A stretch of DNA of 64,000 nt from JBHJGP01 sp050331695 (GTDB lineage Bacteria; Pseudomonadota; Alphaproteobacteria; Geminicoccales; Geminicoccaceae): positions 28,588-92,587 of the forward strand of contig JBHJGP010000029.1 of NCBI GenBank assembly GCA_050331695.1, given 5' to 3'. Position 1 is the first letter of the stretch, and each line of letters begins with the position of its first letter. Of the stretch, positions 1 through 10,215 are shown piece after piece. The position numbers and the translations under genes were made by a program. The notes beneath the pieces were generated by a model. That model was not told the origin of the DNA, did not search any database, and saw nothing but the letters and a program-made list of their open reading frames with translations.

Positions 1-3000
1 GCTTCAGGTAGGCGAGTGATGAGTAACCGGTGCCAAAATCGTCGATCGACAGCTTGATGCCGAGATCGGCGATCTCGCGGATGGTGTGCGCCAGGGCCTC
101 GTTAGACGGCTCGAACAGAAGGCTTTCGGTGATCTCCAGCTCGAGCGAAGCGGGCTTGATCTGGTGCCGGTCCAGCATCGTTTTCAGGGTCTGGATCAGA
201 TCGCCATGCTTCACCTGAGCCGCCGAAAGATTGACCGCGAACGACAAGGGCCAGCCATTGGCGGCCCAACGGGCGGCTATCCGACAGGCCTCGTCGAGCA
301 CGAAACGCCCCAACGGCCGGATCAGACCGGTGGCTTCTGCCACGGGCACGAAAAAGCGCGGCGCCACCGGGCCCCGTTTGGGGTGGTTCCAACGGACCAG
401 AACTTCGGCGCCGACACAGACGTTATCTTGAAGCGAGTATTGGGGCTGGAGAACGACGCTCAGTTCTCCCTGATCGATCGCCCGCCTGAGGTCGGTCTCC
501 AGAGATTTCCTGGCCTGGACGTCGGCGTTCATCTGGCGAACGAAGAACTCGACCTGGCTGCCGCCTTTGCTCTTGGCGGCATAGAGCGCCAGGTCCGCAT
601 GTTTGATCAGGGTGTCGGGATCATCGCCGTCGACCGGATACATGGCGACACCGACGCTGACACCAGTGTGCACCTCATGGCCGTCTATGTCGAAAGGCTC
701 GGTCAGAAGGGCGACCACCTTGTTGGCGAGCACGGCGGCACCGTCCGCGTTCTTGATGTCGGTTTGGACGATGGCGAACTCGTCGCCACCGAGGCGCGCC
801 AGCGTGTCGCTCGCCCTGACCGTCCCCGACAACCGCTCCGCAACGTTGCACAACAGCTTGTCACCGGTGGGATGCCCCAGCGTATCATTCACGTCCTTGA
901 ACGCATCCAGGTCCAACATCATCACGGCGACACTGCACTTACGCCTGAGGCAGGACGCGATCGCCTGCCGCAAACGGTCGAGGAGAAGAGTGCGGTTCGG
1001 CAGGCCGGTCAAGGGATCGTGGTTGACCAGGCGGCGGATCTGGTCTTCCGCACGTTTGCGGTCGGTGATGTCACGGAGAACGGATTGCACGGACGGACCG
1101 GACGGCTCACGGACGATCGCAGAGGTCACCTCCAGCTCGACCAGTGAGCCGTCCCGGCGACTGAGACGCGTCTCCACAACATGGTCGCCCATGGCCCGGT
1201 CGCTGGAGGCATCGAACTGGCCGCGAAGCGCGGGTCGGTTGGCCTCGGGGATCAGGTCCAAGAGCGGCTTGCCGATGAGCCCGTCAGCGTTGTCTGCTTC
1301 GAACAGGGCCGCTGCCTGGCGATTGGCAAGCGTGATGACACCCCCTTTGTGGATCAGAATGGCGTCGGGAGCCGATTCGATCAGCCTCTTGTAACGCTCC
1401 TCACTCGCCTCGAGAGCTTCCTGAGCCGTGCGGTAGTCCGTAATATCGGTGAGCACGCCCAGAATGTTGCTGGTTCCGGTCCCCTCCAGCGTGACCTTGC
1501 GCATCGTGTCGCGCAGCCAGACGATCTCCCCGTCACATTTTCCGTAGCGGTAGTCGACGGAATGATCGGAGCCGAAATCGACCTTGCCGAGCGCGTCGGC
1601 AACAGCCGGCAAATCGTCCGCGTGGATCCGGTCGCGATAGCCCTCCGGGCCTTTGAGGAGGTCGCTTTCATTTAAACCAAGTTTGGCCTCGGTATTAGGT
1701 CCGACGCTGACAAAGGCGAAAGGCGGTTCGCTTCTTCGGCTGTAGATCACGGCCGGACTGTTGGCCAAGGTGAACTGCAATCGTTCACGCTGAACGATCA
1801 GCTCTTGTTCGGCATGTTTGAGATCGCTGATATCCGTGAAGGTCATGACCGCGCCGGCGATCTGGCCATCGCCCTTGCGGTAGGGCAGGATCCGCATCAG
1901 CCACCAGCCGCCACGCGTGTTCCGGACCGTGGCAGCGGTGGTATCGCCCGCCTCCACGCTTTGGCGCAACGCGGTCGTGAGGTCGTAGTCGACATGATGT
2001 GTGATGTCGCTGATCGACCGGCCGATATCCTGAGGCAGCAGGTTGAAGGCCTTGGCCGCCGCCGGCGTGTTCTCGCGCACCTCCAGCTTCTCATTGACGA
2101 ACACGGTTGCGATATCGCTGCTGCGCAGAAGATTGTCGACATCGGCGGTCAGCTCTTCCAGCTCCGCGATCTTCGACAGATGAGCGGCATTCAGCGTGTA
2201 CAGCTCTTCATTGACGGCGTGCAGCTCTTCATTCGTGCTCTGCAGTTCCTCATTGGCCGACATCAACTCTTCGTTGGCCGCCTGAAGCTGCTCGTTGCTG
2301 GTCTCGAGCTTGGCGACAGTCTCTCGCAGATGGGCCCGGGCGAAGGCGAGCTGGTCTTCGAGATCGCTGACACGGTTGGACAGCATCTTGTCCAGCGGCA
2401 TCGACCAGACGGCCACGTCGCCTTTTTGCTTAGACCTACCCTGATCGAACACGATGAGGACAAAGCAGGTCTGTTTGATATGGTCGTATATCGGCTGGAA
2501 GATCAGATCGACCGGGCCCTGCTCTCCGGTCGCGATGCCCTCGAGCCGCCGGCCGCGCCGGTCACTGGCCACGAGGTCAATCGTCGCGCTGAGCGCGAGG
2601 CGAAGTTGCCCCTCGACCAGATCGGTGAGCTGATTGGACGGTCTGCCGACCAAGGGTTTCAAGAACCTCCCGCTCTCGCCGAAACAGTGGAGCAGGGCGC
2701 CGTTCTGATCGACCAACAGACTATCGGGGGCGTATTGATTGAGAAGGTCGTCATAGGCCCTGAGCAAGGCCGGTTCGGCCCTGAGCAAGGCCGGTTCGAT
2801 CAGGCCATCGACGTCGGCCTGGGTACGAGGTGCCGCGACGGTGGTGCCCGATCCAATGAAGGTTGGTCGGGGCACGCTCCGGGGAGCGACCTCAGCCTTC
2901 TGGTCGCGCTTGCGATAGATGCTCCATTTATGGCTCACCGAAATGAAGACGTTCTCATCAGTGCCGAGACCCTCACTTGGCCCGAGAAACAAATAGCCCC

Positions 3001-4369
3001 CGGCATCGAGCGCCGCGGCGAAGCGCTGGAAAACCCGCTGTTGAGCCTCCGGTGAAAAGTAAATCACCAGATTTCGGCACGAGATCAGGTCGAGATGGGA
3101 GAGGGGCGGATCCTTCAGCAGATTGTGCCGGCTGAACGCGACGCGTTTGCGCAGCGTGTTGACGATCTTGCCCTGTCCGTCGTTTTCCTCGACATACCGT
3201 TCACGCCAGGCGTCAGGCAGATCGGCCAGCTGATCGCCGTCGTAGATCCCCTTGCGACAGAACTGAATCGCCCTCTCATCGACATCGGTGGCGAATATCT
3301 GAAAATTGTGCTCGAGCTCGCGGCGATCCAACGCATCGGCAAACAACATGGCCAGGGTGAACGGTTCTTGTCCGGTGGCGCAACCGGGCACCCAAATGCG
3401 GATCGGCTGGTCGGCTTCGACCCGATTAGCCAGCCTCGGAATGACGTAGCGATCGAGGTGATCGAAAGCGCCGCTGTCCCTGCGAAAACGGCTGACGCCG
3501 ATTAGCAGATCGCGGTGGAGCTGCGCGAGCTCGCCCTCGTCCGCCTCGATCAAGGCGCCATAGTCGGCGATCTGCTCGATAGCCAAGGTCTGCATCCGAT
3601 GACGGATGCGCCGCAGCAGCATCAAGGGCTTGTATTCGCTGAAATCGACGTTCCGCGAGCGGCGCAGCGGTCCCAGAACCGTTTCCAGCTCGCCGCCCCG
3701 CCCCTTGGTGTCGCCCGGCATCCGGAGTGGGCGGAGGCGTCGCTCAGGGTTGCCGGCAAGCTCCACCACCAGCTCCGGTAGATCGTCGATGGCACCGACC
3801 AGGTCGACTAGCCCCGTCGCCTGGGCGTTAAGCGGCATTGCCTCGAATTCGGCGGTTGCCGCCTCCTGAGCCAAAACCAAACCACCGGCCTCGGCAACGG
3901 CTCGAAGGCCCCGGCTGCCGTCATCGCCGGTCCCGGAAAGAATGATGGCGATGGCCCGGGTGCCGGCGGTCTCGGCAATGGCGTTGAACAGGTGATCGAT
4001 CGTCTTTTCGCGGTTGGCGCCGGCCAGGCGTAGGGTCGAACCGTCTTTGTCGAAGCTCACCAGGCTTCGCGGCGGCGCCATCAAAACCACGTCCTGCTTC
4101 AGGGCCATGCCGTCTTCGATATCCAGGACCGGCATTGGCGTGTAGCGCGCAAGAATATTGGCCATGGCGCTTTTAAAATTTGGCGATAGGTGCTGGACGA
4201 CGATGAAGGTCGCGCCGCAGGCAGCCGGTATTCTACCAAAAAAACTACGAAGCGCGTCCAGTCCGCCGGCGGACGCGCCAATCCCGACAATTGGCCACAT
4301 GACCTCCGGGCGCGACAGTGGCGTAGCGACCCCGGCGTCCTCCACCAAGTCGCGATCTATCTTGGCCAT
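1..4369 (-). CDS. CheB-CheR-PAS-GGDEF-EAL hybrid signalling protein (3' end cut by window)
   Basis: Continuous reading frame of 1456 codons on the minus strand from ATG at 4369, leaving the window without a stop. Domains in order: CheB methylesterase (about residues 25-205; Ser33 in GIGASAGG, His60 in VVQHL, Asp in SGTGDDGS); CheR methyltransferase (about 215-480; SAM motif GCATGQEPFT); a linker; a long coiled coil rich in NEEL repeats; PAS domains; GGDEF at residues 1194-1198 (776-790) with an intact RxxD inhibitory site (RASD) five residues upstream; EAL domain with the signature as EVL (residue 1322) and DDFGTGYSSL near the edge. It probably couples chemosensory-type modification and PAS sensing to c-di-GMP turnover in the cytoplasm. 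CheB-CheR-PAS hybrids are known; adding both GGDEF and EAL makes this long. The Shine-Dalgarno is weak and the start is chosen from the CheB alignment. An 18-nt tandem duplication lies in the post-CheR linker. Confidence 0.93.
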   Translation of the reverse strand, partial: MAKIDRDLVEDAGVATPLSRPEVMWPIVGIGASAGGLDALRSFFGRIPAACGATFIVVQHLSPNFKSAMANILARYTPMPVLDIEDGMALKQDVVLMAPPRSLVSFDKDGSTLRLAGANREKTIDHLFNAIAETAGTRAIAIILSGTGDDGSRGLRAVAEAGGLVLAQEAATAEFEAMPLNAQATGLVDLVGAIDDLPELVVELAGNPERRLRPLRMPGDTKGRGGELETVLGPLRRSRNVDFSEYKPLMLLRRIRHRMQTLAIEQIADYGALIEADEGELAQLHRDLLIGVSRFRRDSGAFDHLDRYVIPRLANRVEADQPIRIWVPGCATGQEPFTLAMLFADALDRRELEHNFQIFATDVDERAIQFCRKGIYDGDQLADLPDAWRERYVEENDGQGKIVNTLRKRVAFSRHNLLKDPPLSHLDLISCRNLVIYFSPEAQQRVFQRFAAALDAGGYLFLGPSEGLGTDENVFISVSHKWSIYRKRDQKAEVAPRSVPRPTFIGSGTTVAAPRTQADVDGLIEPALLRAEPALLRAYDDLLNQYAPDSLLVDQNGALLHCFGESGRFLKPLVGRPSNQLTDLVEGQLRLALSATIDLVASDRRGRRLEGIATGEQGPVDLIFQPIYDHIKQTCFVLIVFDQGRSKQKGDVAVWSMPLDKMLSNRVSDLEDQLAFARAHLRETVAKLETSNEQLQAANEELMSANEELQSTNEELHAVNEELYTLNAAHLSKIAELEELTADVDNLLRSSDIATVFVNEKLEVRENTPAAAKAFNLLPQDIGRSISDITHHVDYDLTTALRQSVEAGDTTAATVRNTRGGWWLMRILPYRKGDGQIAGAVMTFTDISDLKHAEQELIVQRERLQFTLANSPAVIYSRRSEPPFAFVSVGPNTEAKLGLNESDLLKGPEGYRDRIHADDLPAVADALGKVDFGSDHSVDYRYGKCDGEIVWLRDTMRKVTLEGTGTSNILGVLTDITDYRTAQEALEASEERYKRLIESAPDAILIHKGGVITLANRQAAALFEADNADGLIGKPLLDLIPEANRPALRGQFDASSDRAMGDHVVETRLSRRDGSLVELEVTSAIVREPSGPSVQSVLRDITDRKRAEDQIRRLVNHDPLTGLPNRTLLLDRLRQAIASCLRRKCSVAVMMLDLDAFKDVNDTLGHPTGDKLLCNVAERLSGTVRASDTLARLGGDEFAIVQTDIKNADGAAVLANKVVALLTEPFDIDGHEVHTGVSVGVAMYPVDGDDPDTLIKHADLALYAAKSKGGSQVEFFVRQMNADVQARKSLETDLRRAIDQGELSVVLQPQYSLQDNVCVGAEVLVRWNHPKRGPVAPRFFVPVAEATGLIRPLGRFVLDEACRIAARWAANGWPLSFAVNLSAAQVKHGDLIQTLKTMLDRHQIKPASLELEITESLLFEPSNEALAHTIREIADLGIKLSIDDFGTGYSSLAYLK

Positions 4370-4531
4370 TATTTTCTACGGCGTAGCGAACATTCACCCA
4401 GAAAATCTATCAACTCTACCGCTCATGCAACCGTAAACAGAACCGACAATTGGGCGAAATCGCTTTCGTCCCCATGGCCGGCCACACATCCTGGGTTCCA
4501 ACGAGATCGCTGCTTGGGAATGCCTAGAGCC
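4370..4531. other. Short intergenic region upstream of the CheB-CheR hybrid gene
   Basis: 162 bases between gap and the hybrid gene, both on the minus strand. It must hold any separate promoter for the hybrid gene. No clear terminator hairpin with a T-run after gap, and no convincing promoter hexamers were recognised. Confidence 0.4.
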
Positions 4532-5554
<1,023 letters not shown>

Positions 5555-5603
5555 CTGAACTCCTCCTTCGTTTAAGCGCCTCGACGTCAGACGCGTTCAC
5601 CCG

Positions 5604-7589
5604 TCAAACCAACTGCTGAACCCGCTCCGCCACGCGCTCGGCCGTGATCCCAAAATTCTCGAACAACGCTTCCGCAGGCGCGGACGCACCGAAACCGGTC
5701 ATGCCGATGACATGCTTCTCACTACTGACGTAGCGCGTCCAACCGAAGGGTGAAGCGGCTTCCACCGCGAACCGCGGCATGTCGCCCAGCAAAGCCATGC
5801 GGTAGCCAACATCCTGCTTTTCGAACAGTTCCCAACACGGCATCGACACCACGTTACAGGGGATCTTGTGGCGGGTTCCGAGCATGTCGGCGGCGGCCAG
5901 CGCCAGGGCCACTTCCGAGCCGGTGGCCAAAAGCGTTGCCTCGGCCCCGGACGCGGCCGTGACGGCGTAGGCGCCGCGCTGGCAGAGATTATTCTGATCG
6001 TGATCGGGCCGAATGAGAGGACAGGCCTGGCGGGTCAGCACCATCACCGAAGGCCCGCTCCTGTTGGCCAACGCCAGCTCCCAGCATTCGACCGTCTCTA
6101 TCGCATCGGCCGGGCGAAAGACGGCCAGGTTCGGAATGGCCCGGAGAGCCGTCAGATGTTCGACCGGCTGATGGGTCGGACCATCCTCGCCGAGGCCGAT
6201 CGAATCGTGGGTGCCGACGAAAATCACCCGCTGGCCCATCAATGCCGCGAGGCGGAGCGCCGGGCGGGCATAATCGCTGAACACCAGAAACGTCCCGCCG
6301 TAGGGGATCACGCCCCGATGCAGCGCCATGCCGTTCATCGCCGCCATCATGCCGTGCTCGCGGACGCCGTAATGGACATAGCGATCACCATAGCTGCCAG
6401 GGGCAATGGGTTTGGTAGCGGCGGTCTTGGTATTGTTCGAGCCGGTCAGATCCGCCGAGCCTCCCACCAGGTGGGGGATCAGCGGCGTGATCACTTCCAG
6501 CGCCTCCTGGCTCGCCTTGCGTGTTGCCCAAGCAGGGCGTTCATCGCTGAGCCTTTTCTTATAGGCGGCGATCTCGTCGCTTAGGTCTGCCGGTAAGGTG
6601 CCGGCCAGTGCCGCCTGAAACGCTTCGCGGCGCGAGTCATCGCTCGCCGCCAGACGCTGCTCCCAGCTGGCGCGAACATCGGCACCCTTGGCGCCGATGG
6701 CGCGCCAGGCTCGGGCGAGTTCGTCCGGCACCTCGAACGGCGCTGAGGTCCAACCCAGCGCCTTTTTCGCGCCTTCAATCTCTTCCGCGCCGAGCGGGGA
6801 GCCGTGGCTTGAGGCCTTCCCCGCCTTGGTCGGCGCACCTTTGCCGATGACCGTCTTGCAGGCGATCAAGCTCGGCCGATCCGAGGCGCGGGCACGAGCC
6901 AAGGCAGCTTCGATCGCGCCCATGTCGTGGCCGTCAATCCGCTCGGCCCGCCAGCCGCAGGCCTCGGCCCGCGCGCACTGATCGTCTGAGACCGCGAGAC
7001 TGGTGGGGCCGTCGATCGAGATGCCATTATCGTCGAACAGAACGATCAAGCGATCGAGCCTTAGATGACCGGCCAGGGAGAGGGCTTCGTGGCTGACCCC
7101 TTCCATTAGATCGCCGTCAGAGGCGATCACATAGGTGCGGTGGTCGACCAGATCCTCGCCGAAGCGGGCGCGGAGATGAGCCTCGGCCAGCGCCATGCCG
7201 ACGGCGGTGGCGAGTCCCTGGCCTAGGGGGCCCGTGGTCGTCTCGATGCCGCCTGCGTGACCCGCCTCAGGATGGCCCGCCGTCTTCGATCCCAGCTGAC
7301 GAAAAGCCTTCAGCTGATCCAGGGTCATGTCCTCATAGCCGGTCAGATGCAAAAGCGCGTAGAGCAGCATCGAACCGTGGCCGGCCGATAAGACGAACCG
7401 GTCCCGATCGGGCCAGTCGGGTGCCGCCGCATCGAATTTGAGCGCGGTCGCGAACAGGACCGTGGCGACATCCGCCATGCCCATCGGCATGCCCGGATGA
7501 CCGGATTTCGCCTTCTCCACAGCATCCATCGCCAACGCCCTCAGAGCGTTGGCCATCGGCGTCAGTTGAGCTGGCTCTAACGAAGTCAT
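5604..7589 (-). CDS. tkt: Transketolase
   Basis: 661 aa, full length. Thiamine-diphosphate enzyme moving two-carbon ketol units between pentose-phosphate and glycolytic sugars. N-terminal GHPGMPMG; the diphosphate-binding region ASDGDLMEGVSHEAL with the DDN that follows; the central pyrimidine-binding domain carrying the catalytic Glu (VREHGM); and a C-terminal transketolase domain (GFGASAPAEALFENFGI). It precedes gap in one probable operon. ATG at 7589 gives the standard N-terminus, with no need for an upstream start. Confidence 0.98.
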   Translation of the reverse strand: MTSLEPAQLTPMANALRALAMDAVEKAKSGHPGMPMGMADVATVLFATALKFDAAAPDWPDRDRFVLSAGHGSMLLYALLHLTGYEDMTLDQLKAFRQLGSKTAGHPEAGHAGGIETTTGPLGQGLATAVGMALAEAHLRARFGEDLVDHRTYVIASDGDLMEGVSHEALSLAGHLRLDRLIVLFDDNGISIDGPTSLAVSDDQCARAEACGWRAERIDGHDMGAIEAALARARASDRPSLIACKTVIGKGAPTKAGKASSHGSPLGAEEIEGAKKALGWTSAPFEVPDELARAWRAIGAKGADVRASWEQRLAASDDSRREAFQAALAGTLPADLSDEIAAYKKRLSDERPAWATRKASQEALEVITPLIPHLVGGSADLTGSNNTKTAATKPIAPGSYGDRYVHYGVREHGMMAAMNGMALHRGVIPYGGTFLVFSDYARPALRLAALMGQRVIFVGTHDSIGLGEDGPTHQPVEHLTALRAIPNLAVFRPADAIETVECWELALANRSGPSVMVLTRQACPLIRPDHDQNNLCQRGAYAVTAASGAEATLLATGSEVALALAAADMLGTRHKIPCNVVSMPCWELFEKQDVGYRMALLGDMPRFAVEAASPFGWTRYVSSEKHVIGMTGFGASAPAEALFENFGITAERVAERVQQLV

Positions 7590-7696
7590 GGTCGATCTCG
7601 AAAGGATGGCGGTGGCTGGGCCCAGCCGCGTGGTTGACGGTCTCCGGGCGTTATGTCAACGATGGTCGGTGGTGGGCGAAAGGGTGTCTCCGGAAG

Positions 7697-7954
7697 ATGT
7701 CGAGACTGGACGAGGCGCAGCGGCGACTTCAGGACGCCATCACGCGATTTGAGACGGCCAATGCCGGTTCCGTGACCCGAGTCGGAACCGTCGGCGACGG
7801 ACAGATCGTCCAGCTGCGCGAGGAGTGTCGCCGGCTGAACAGCGCGCTGACCTCAATGCGCGAAGAAAATGATCAGTTGCGCAAACTTTCGCGCGAGGCG
7901 GCAAGCCGTTTGGACGCGACGATCGATCAAATCGACGCGTTGCTACAGGAATAG
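7697..7954 (+). CDS. Small coiled-coil protein, DUF4164-like, upstream of zapA
   Basis: 85 aa from ATG 7697 (MSRLDEAQRRLQDAI), almost wholly predicted coiled coil with heptad-like Leu/Ile spacing and no membrane segment. A longer frame opens at 7634, but that extension is arginine/tryptophan-rich and does not look conserved. In alphaproteobacteria a short coiled-coil protein of this type commonly sits just before zapA, here nine bases away. A cell-division role is inferred from the neighbour only. Confidence 0.75.
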   Translation: MSRLDEAQRRLQDAITRFETANAGSVTRVGTVGDGQIVQLREECRRLNSALTSMREENDQLRKLSREAASRLDATIDQIDALLQE

Positions 7955-7963
7955 GGTCGGTGA

Positions 7964-8293
7964 ATGGCGACGGTCGAAGTTCAAGTTCTGGGAAGGCCGC
8001 ATACGATTAACTGCGATCCGGGGCAGGAACACCGGGTCCGCCAACTGGCTCACTACGTCAACGGCCGGGTCAACGAGGTCTCCAAAGCCAATGGCTCGCC
8101 ACCGGACTTGCGCATGTTGGTGATCACCAGCCTGCTGATGGCCGACGATCTCTCCGAAGCCAACGACAAGATCGACGCGCTCAACGGCTCTGTCGAGGAG
8201 CGGATCCAAGCGGCGGAAGACCGGGCCGCCGAGATGCTCGATCACTTCGCAAAACAGCTCGAAGATATTGCGGCCCGGATCGAGAGCGCTTAA
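7964..8293 (+). CDS. zapA: Cell division protein ZapA
   Basis: 109 aa. ZapA binds FtsZ and promotes bundling at the division ring. The N-terminal beta-rich FtsZ-binding part (VEVQVLGRPHTINCDPGQE) is followed by the conserved HYVNGRVNEV helix and the segment RMLVITSLLMADDL, then a C-terminal coiled coil for dimer/tetramer formation. It follows the DUF4164-like gene and is followed directly by the 6S RNA locus, the usual arrangement in proteobacteria. Confidence 0.93.
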   Translation: MATVEVQVLGRPHTINCDPGQEHRVRQLAHYVNGRVNEVSKANGSPPDLRMLVITSLLMADDLSEANDKIDALNGSVEERIQAAEDRAAEMLDHFAKQLEDIAARIESA

Positions 8294-8295
8294 GT

Positions 8296-8456
8296 GCGCC
8301 TAGACGGTGGCTGCCTGATTCGTCAGGTTCACTACACGCTCTGGGCCTAATGCGTTCCAACGGGAGCTGTCCCTGTCGTGGCCCTGGTCACGGCATTACG
8401 GCGCCCACCTGCCTAGCAGGTCCCAGGGACGTACCGCAACCAACGGTCGAGGCGGC
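8296..8456 (+). ncRNA. ssrS: 6S RNA, between zapA and 5-formyl-THF cyclo-ligase
   Basis: The 170-base gap between zapA and the cyclo-ligase gene is the standard 6S RNA locus in proteobacteria. The ends can pair as a long closing stem: GCCTAGACGGTGGCTGC near 8299 against the reverse complement of the segment ending about 8454 (GCCTCGACCGTTGGTTGC). An inner stem pairs GTCCCTG (about 8370) with CAGGGAC (8424-8430), and an apical hairpin CACCTGCCTAGCAGGT follows. 6S RNA mimics an open promoter and sequesters housekeeping RNA polymerase. The exact ends are estimated. Confidence 0.75.
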
Positions 8457-8467
8457 TCCGTCACCCG

Positions 8468-9082
8468 ATGAATGCTGACAGCGATCTAATTGCCCAAGAC
8501 AAAAAGCGTTTGCGCCTGAGGGCCGGGCGCCAACGCGATACCATCTCGCTCGCCACTGCGAGTCTCGCGGCCGAGAAGCTTACCCATTGGATCGACGCCC
8601 TGTTGGCGGTCACCCCTAAGCCGGTGGTCGCCGCCGGCTACTGGCCGCTTCGCTCGGAGATCGATCCCCGGCCCCTGATGGCCGCCCTGGCGACGAAGGG
8701 GGCAAATGTCGGCCTGCCGCGGATGGAGGGCTCCGAAGCTCCGCTCAGTTTTCATGACTTGCAGCCGGACATGGAACTGGTGGCCGGAGCTTTCGGGGTT
8801 TACGAACCGCTGCCCTCGGCCGATCCGCTCACGCCCAATCTGATCCTGGCCCCACTTTTGGCCTTTGACCGATCCGGCGGCCGTCTTGGCTACGGCAAGG
8901 GCTTTTACGACCGCACGCTGTTTCGCCTTAACCGGGCCGGCGACCCGCTTTTGGTGATCGGTCTCGCCTTCGCCAGCCAAGAGGTCGATCAGGTACCACG
9001 CTCGCCCACGGACTACCTGTTGGACGGCGTCTTGACCGAAAAGGGCTTGGTCCTGTTTTCGCCGGCCCGGGCTCTGCCATGA
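8468..9082 (+). CDS. ygfA: 5-formyltetrahydrofolate cyclo-ligase
   Basis: 204 aa, full length. ATP-dependent conversion of 5-formyl-THF to 5,10-methenyl-THF. Seen: KKRLRLRAGRQRD at the N-terminus (folate/ATP-binding basic patch), AAGYWPLRSEIDPRPL, and the C-terminal ATP-binding motif GGRLGYGKGFYDRTL. It overlaps the next gene by four bases (ATGA), so the two are translationally coupled, and it lies directly behind 6S RNA. Confidence 0.95.
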   Translation: MNADSDLIAQDKKRLRLRAGRQRDTISLATASLAAEKLTHWIDALLAVTPKPVVAAGYWPLRSEIDPRPLMAALATKGANVGLPRMEGSEAPLSFHDLQPDMELVAGAFGVYEPLPSADPLTPNLILAPLLAFDRSGGRLGYGKGFYDRTLFRLNRAGDPLLVIGLAFASQEVDQVPRSPTDYLLDGVLTEKGLVLFSPARALP

Positions 9083-9909
9083 AGATCCTGTTCGTCGGCG
9101 ACGTGGTCGGCCGCGCGGGCCGTGAGCTTCTGATCGAAACCGTGCCTAAGCTCCGGGAGGAGCTCGATCTCGACGTGGTCATCGTCAACGGCGAGAACGC
9201 CGCCGGTGGTTTCGGCATCACCCAGCGGATCGCCGAGACCTTCTACGAGGCTGGCGTCGATCTGATCACCACCGGCAATCACGTCTGGGATCAGCGCGAG
9301 CTGTTGGGCACGATCAATGGCGATCCGCGCATGATCCGCCCGCTCAACCTATCGCCCGACACGCCGGGCCGGGGCATCACCGCGATCCGCACACAATCCG
9401 GCAAGACCCTTGTGCTGGCCCAGGTTCTGGGCCGCATCCATATGAAGCCGGTCGCCTGCCCGTTCCGCGCGCTCGACGCCGAACTGACGAAATACCCGCT
9501 CGGCGGCAGCGCGGATGCCATCGTGATCGACGTCCACGCCGAGATCACGGCGGAGAAACAGGCGCTTGGTCACTATCTCGATGGCCGGGTCTCGCTGGTC
9601 GTCGGCACCCACACCCACACACCCACGGCCGACGCCCGCATTCTTTCGGGCGGCACCGCCTACATCACGGATGTCGGCATGTGCGGCGCCTATGATTCGG
9701 TGATCGGCATGGAAAAGCAGGCATCGATCAAACGCTTCCTGAGCGATGTCCCGGGCGCCCGGATGGAGCCGGCCCACGGGCCCGCGACCTTGTCCGCCGT
9801 CGCCGTGGAGACCAAGCAGGGCGGTGGCGCCGAGGCCATTCGGCATCTGGTCCGGGGCACAGCCTTTGAGCTTTCGTCACGCCACGACAAAGAACCGGCG
9901 AGCCTGTGA
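9079..9909 (+). CDS. ymdB: YmdB-family metallophosphoesterase (TIGR00282 type)
   Basis: 276 aa, typical length. Calcineurin-like fold with all metal-binding elements: FVGDVVGRAGR, NGENAAGG, TTGNHVWDQ, VDVHAEITAEK and GTHTHTPTADARIL. Homologues hydrolyse 2',3'-cyclic nucleotides in vitro and affect global regulation in Bacillus. The role in alphaproteobacteria is not settled. It is coupled to the cyclo-ligase gene through a four-base overlap. Confidence 0.92.
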   Translation: MKILFVGDVVGRAGRELLIETVPKLREELDLDVVIVNGENAAGGFGITQRIAETFYEAGVDLITTGNHVWDQRELLGTINGDPRMIRPLNLSPDTPGRGITAIRTQSGKTLVLAQVLGRIHMKPVACPFRALDAELTKYPLGGSADAIVIDVHAEITAEKQALGHYLDGRVSLVVGTHTHTPTADARILSGGTAYITDVGMCGAYDSVIGMEKQASIKRFLSDVPGARMEPAHGPATLSAVAVETKQGGGAEAIRHLVRGTAFELSSRHDKEPASL

Positions 9910-9999
9910 CGTTCATTACAGCGCCGGGAATTTTAACGCTTTAATTGACTGAACGGCGCATTTGGCTAAAAGTCTAGGCTAACTGGTGGAGTGACTCAG

Positions 10000-10128
10000 A
10001 TGAAAAAGCTTGCTCTGGCGTTCGGCGTTGTCGCCGCGGCTGGCCTGTTTGCCCTGACAGGGCCCGACTGGCTACCGGGCGAGACGATCGATCAGCAAAG
10101 TTGCGTCGAGACCAACACCTGCCCGTGA
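10000..10128 (+). CDS. 42-aa exported peptide with a C-terminal cysteine pair
   Basis: Short frame: ATG at 10000, GGTGGAG eight bases upstream, stop at 10126-10128. The product begins MKKLALAFGVVAAAGLF, a classic Sec signal peptide, and leaves a mature piece of about 20 residues ending SCVETNTCP. Two cysteines could form a disulfide in the periplasm. Nothing recognisable by family. Signal peptide plus good ribosome binding site support a real gene, but it is very short. Confidence 0.5.
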   Translation: MKKLALAFGVVAAAGLFALTGPDWLPGETIDQQSCVETNTCP

Positions 10129-10215
10129 CGGCTCCTGGTTTTGTTCTGATCTGTCGATGGTGATCACTCTCTAGATTGGCATTTGTCCGACCGTTCTGCC
10201 TTCGAGGGCTCGGTC

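Noticed and set aside
86..3055. Long open frames on the plus strand (86-1147, 603-1394, 1805-3055)
   Set aside because: They are antiparallel shadows of the CheB-CheR-PAS-GGDEF-EAL gene; the minus strand gives the recognisable domains and codon pattern.
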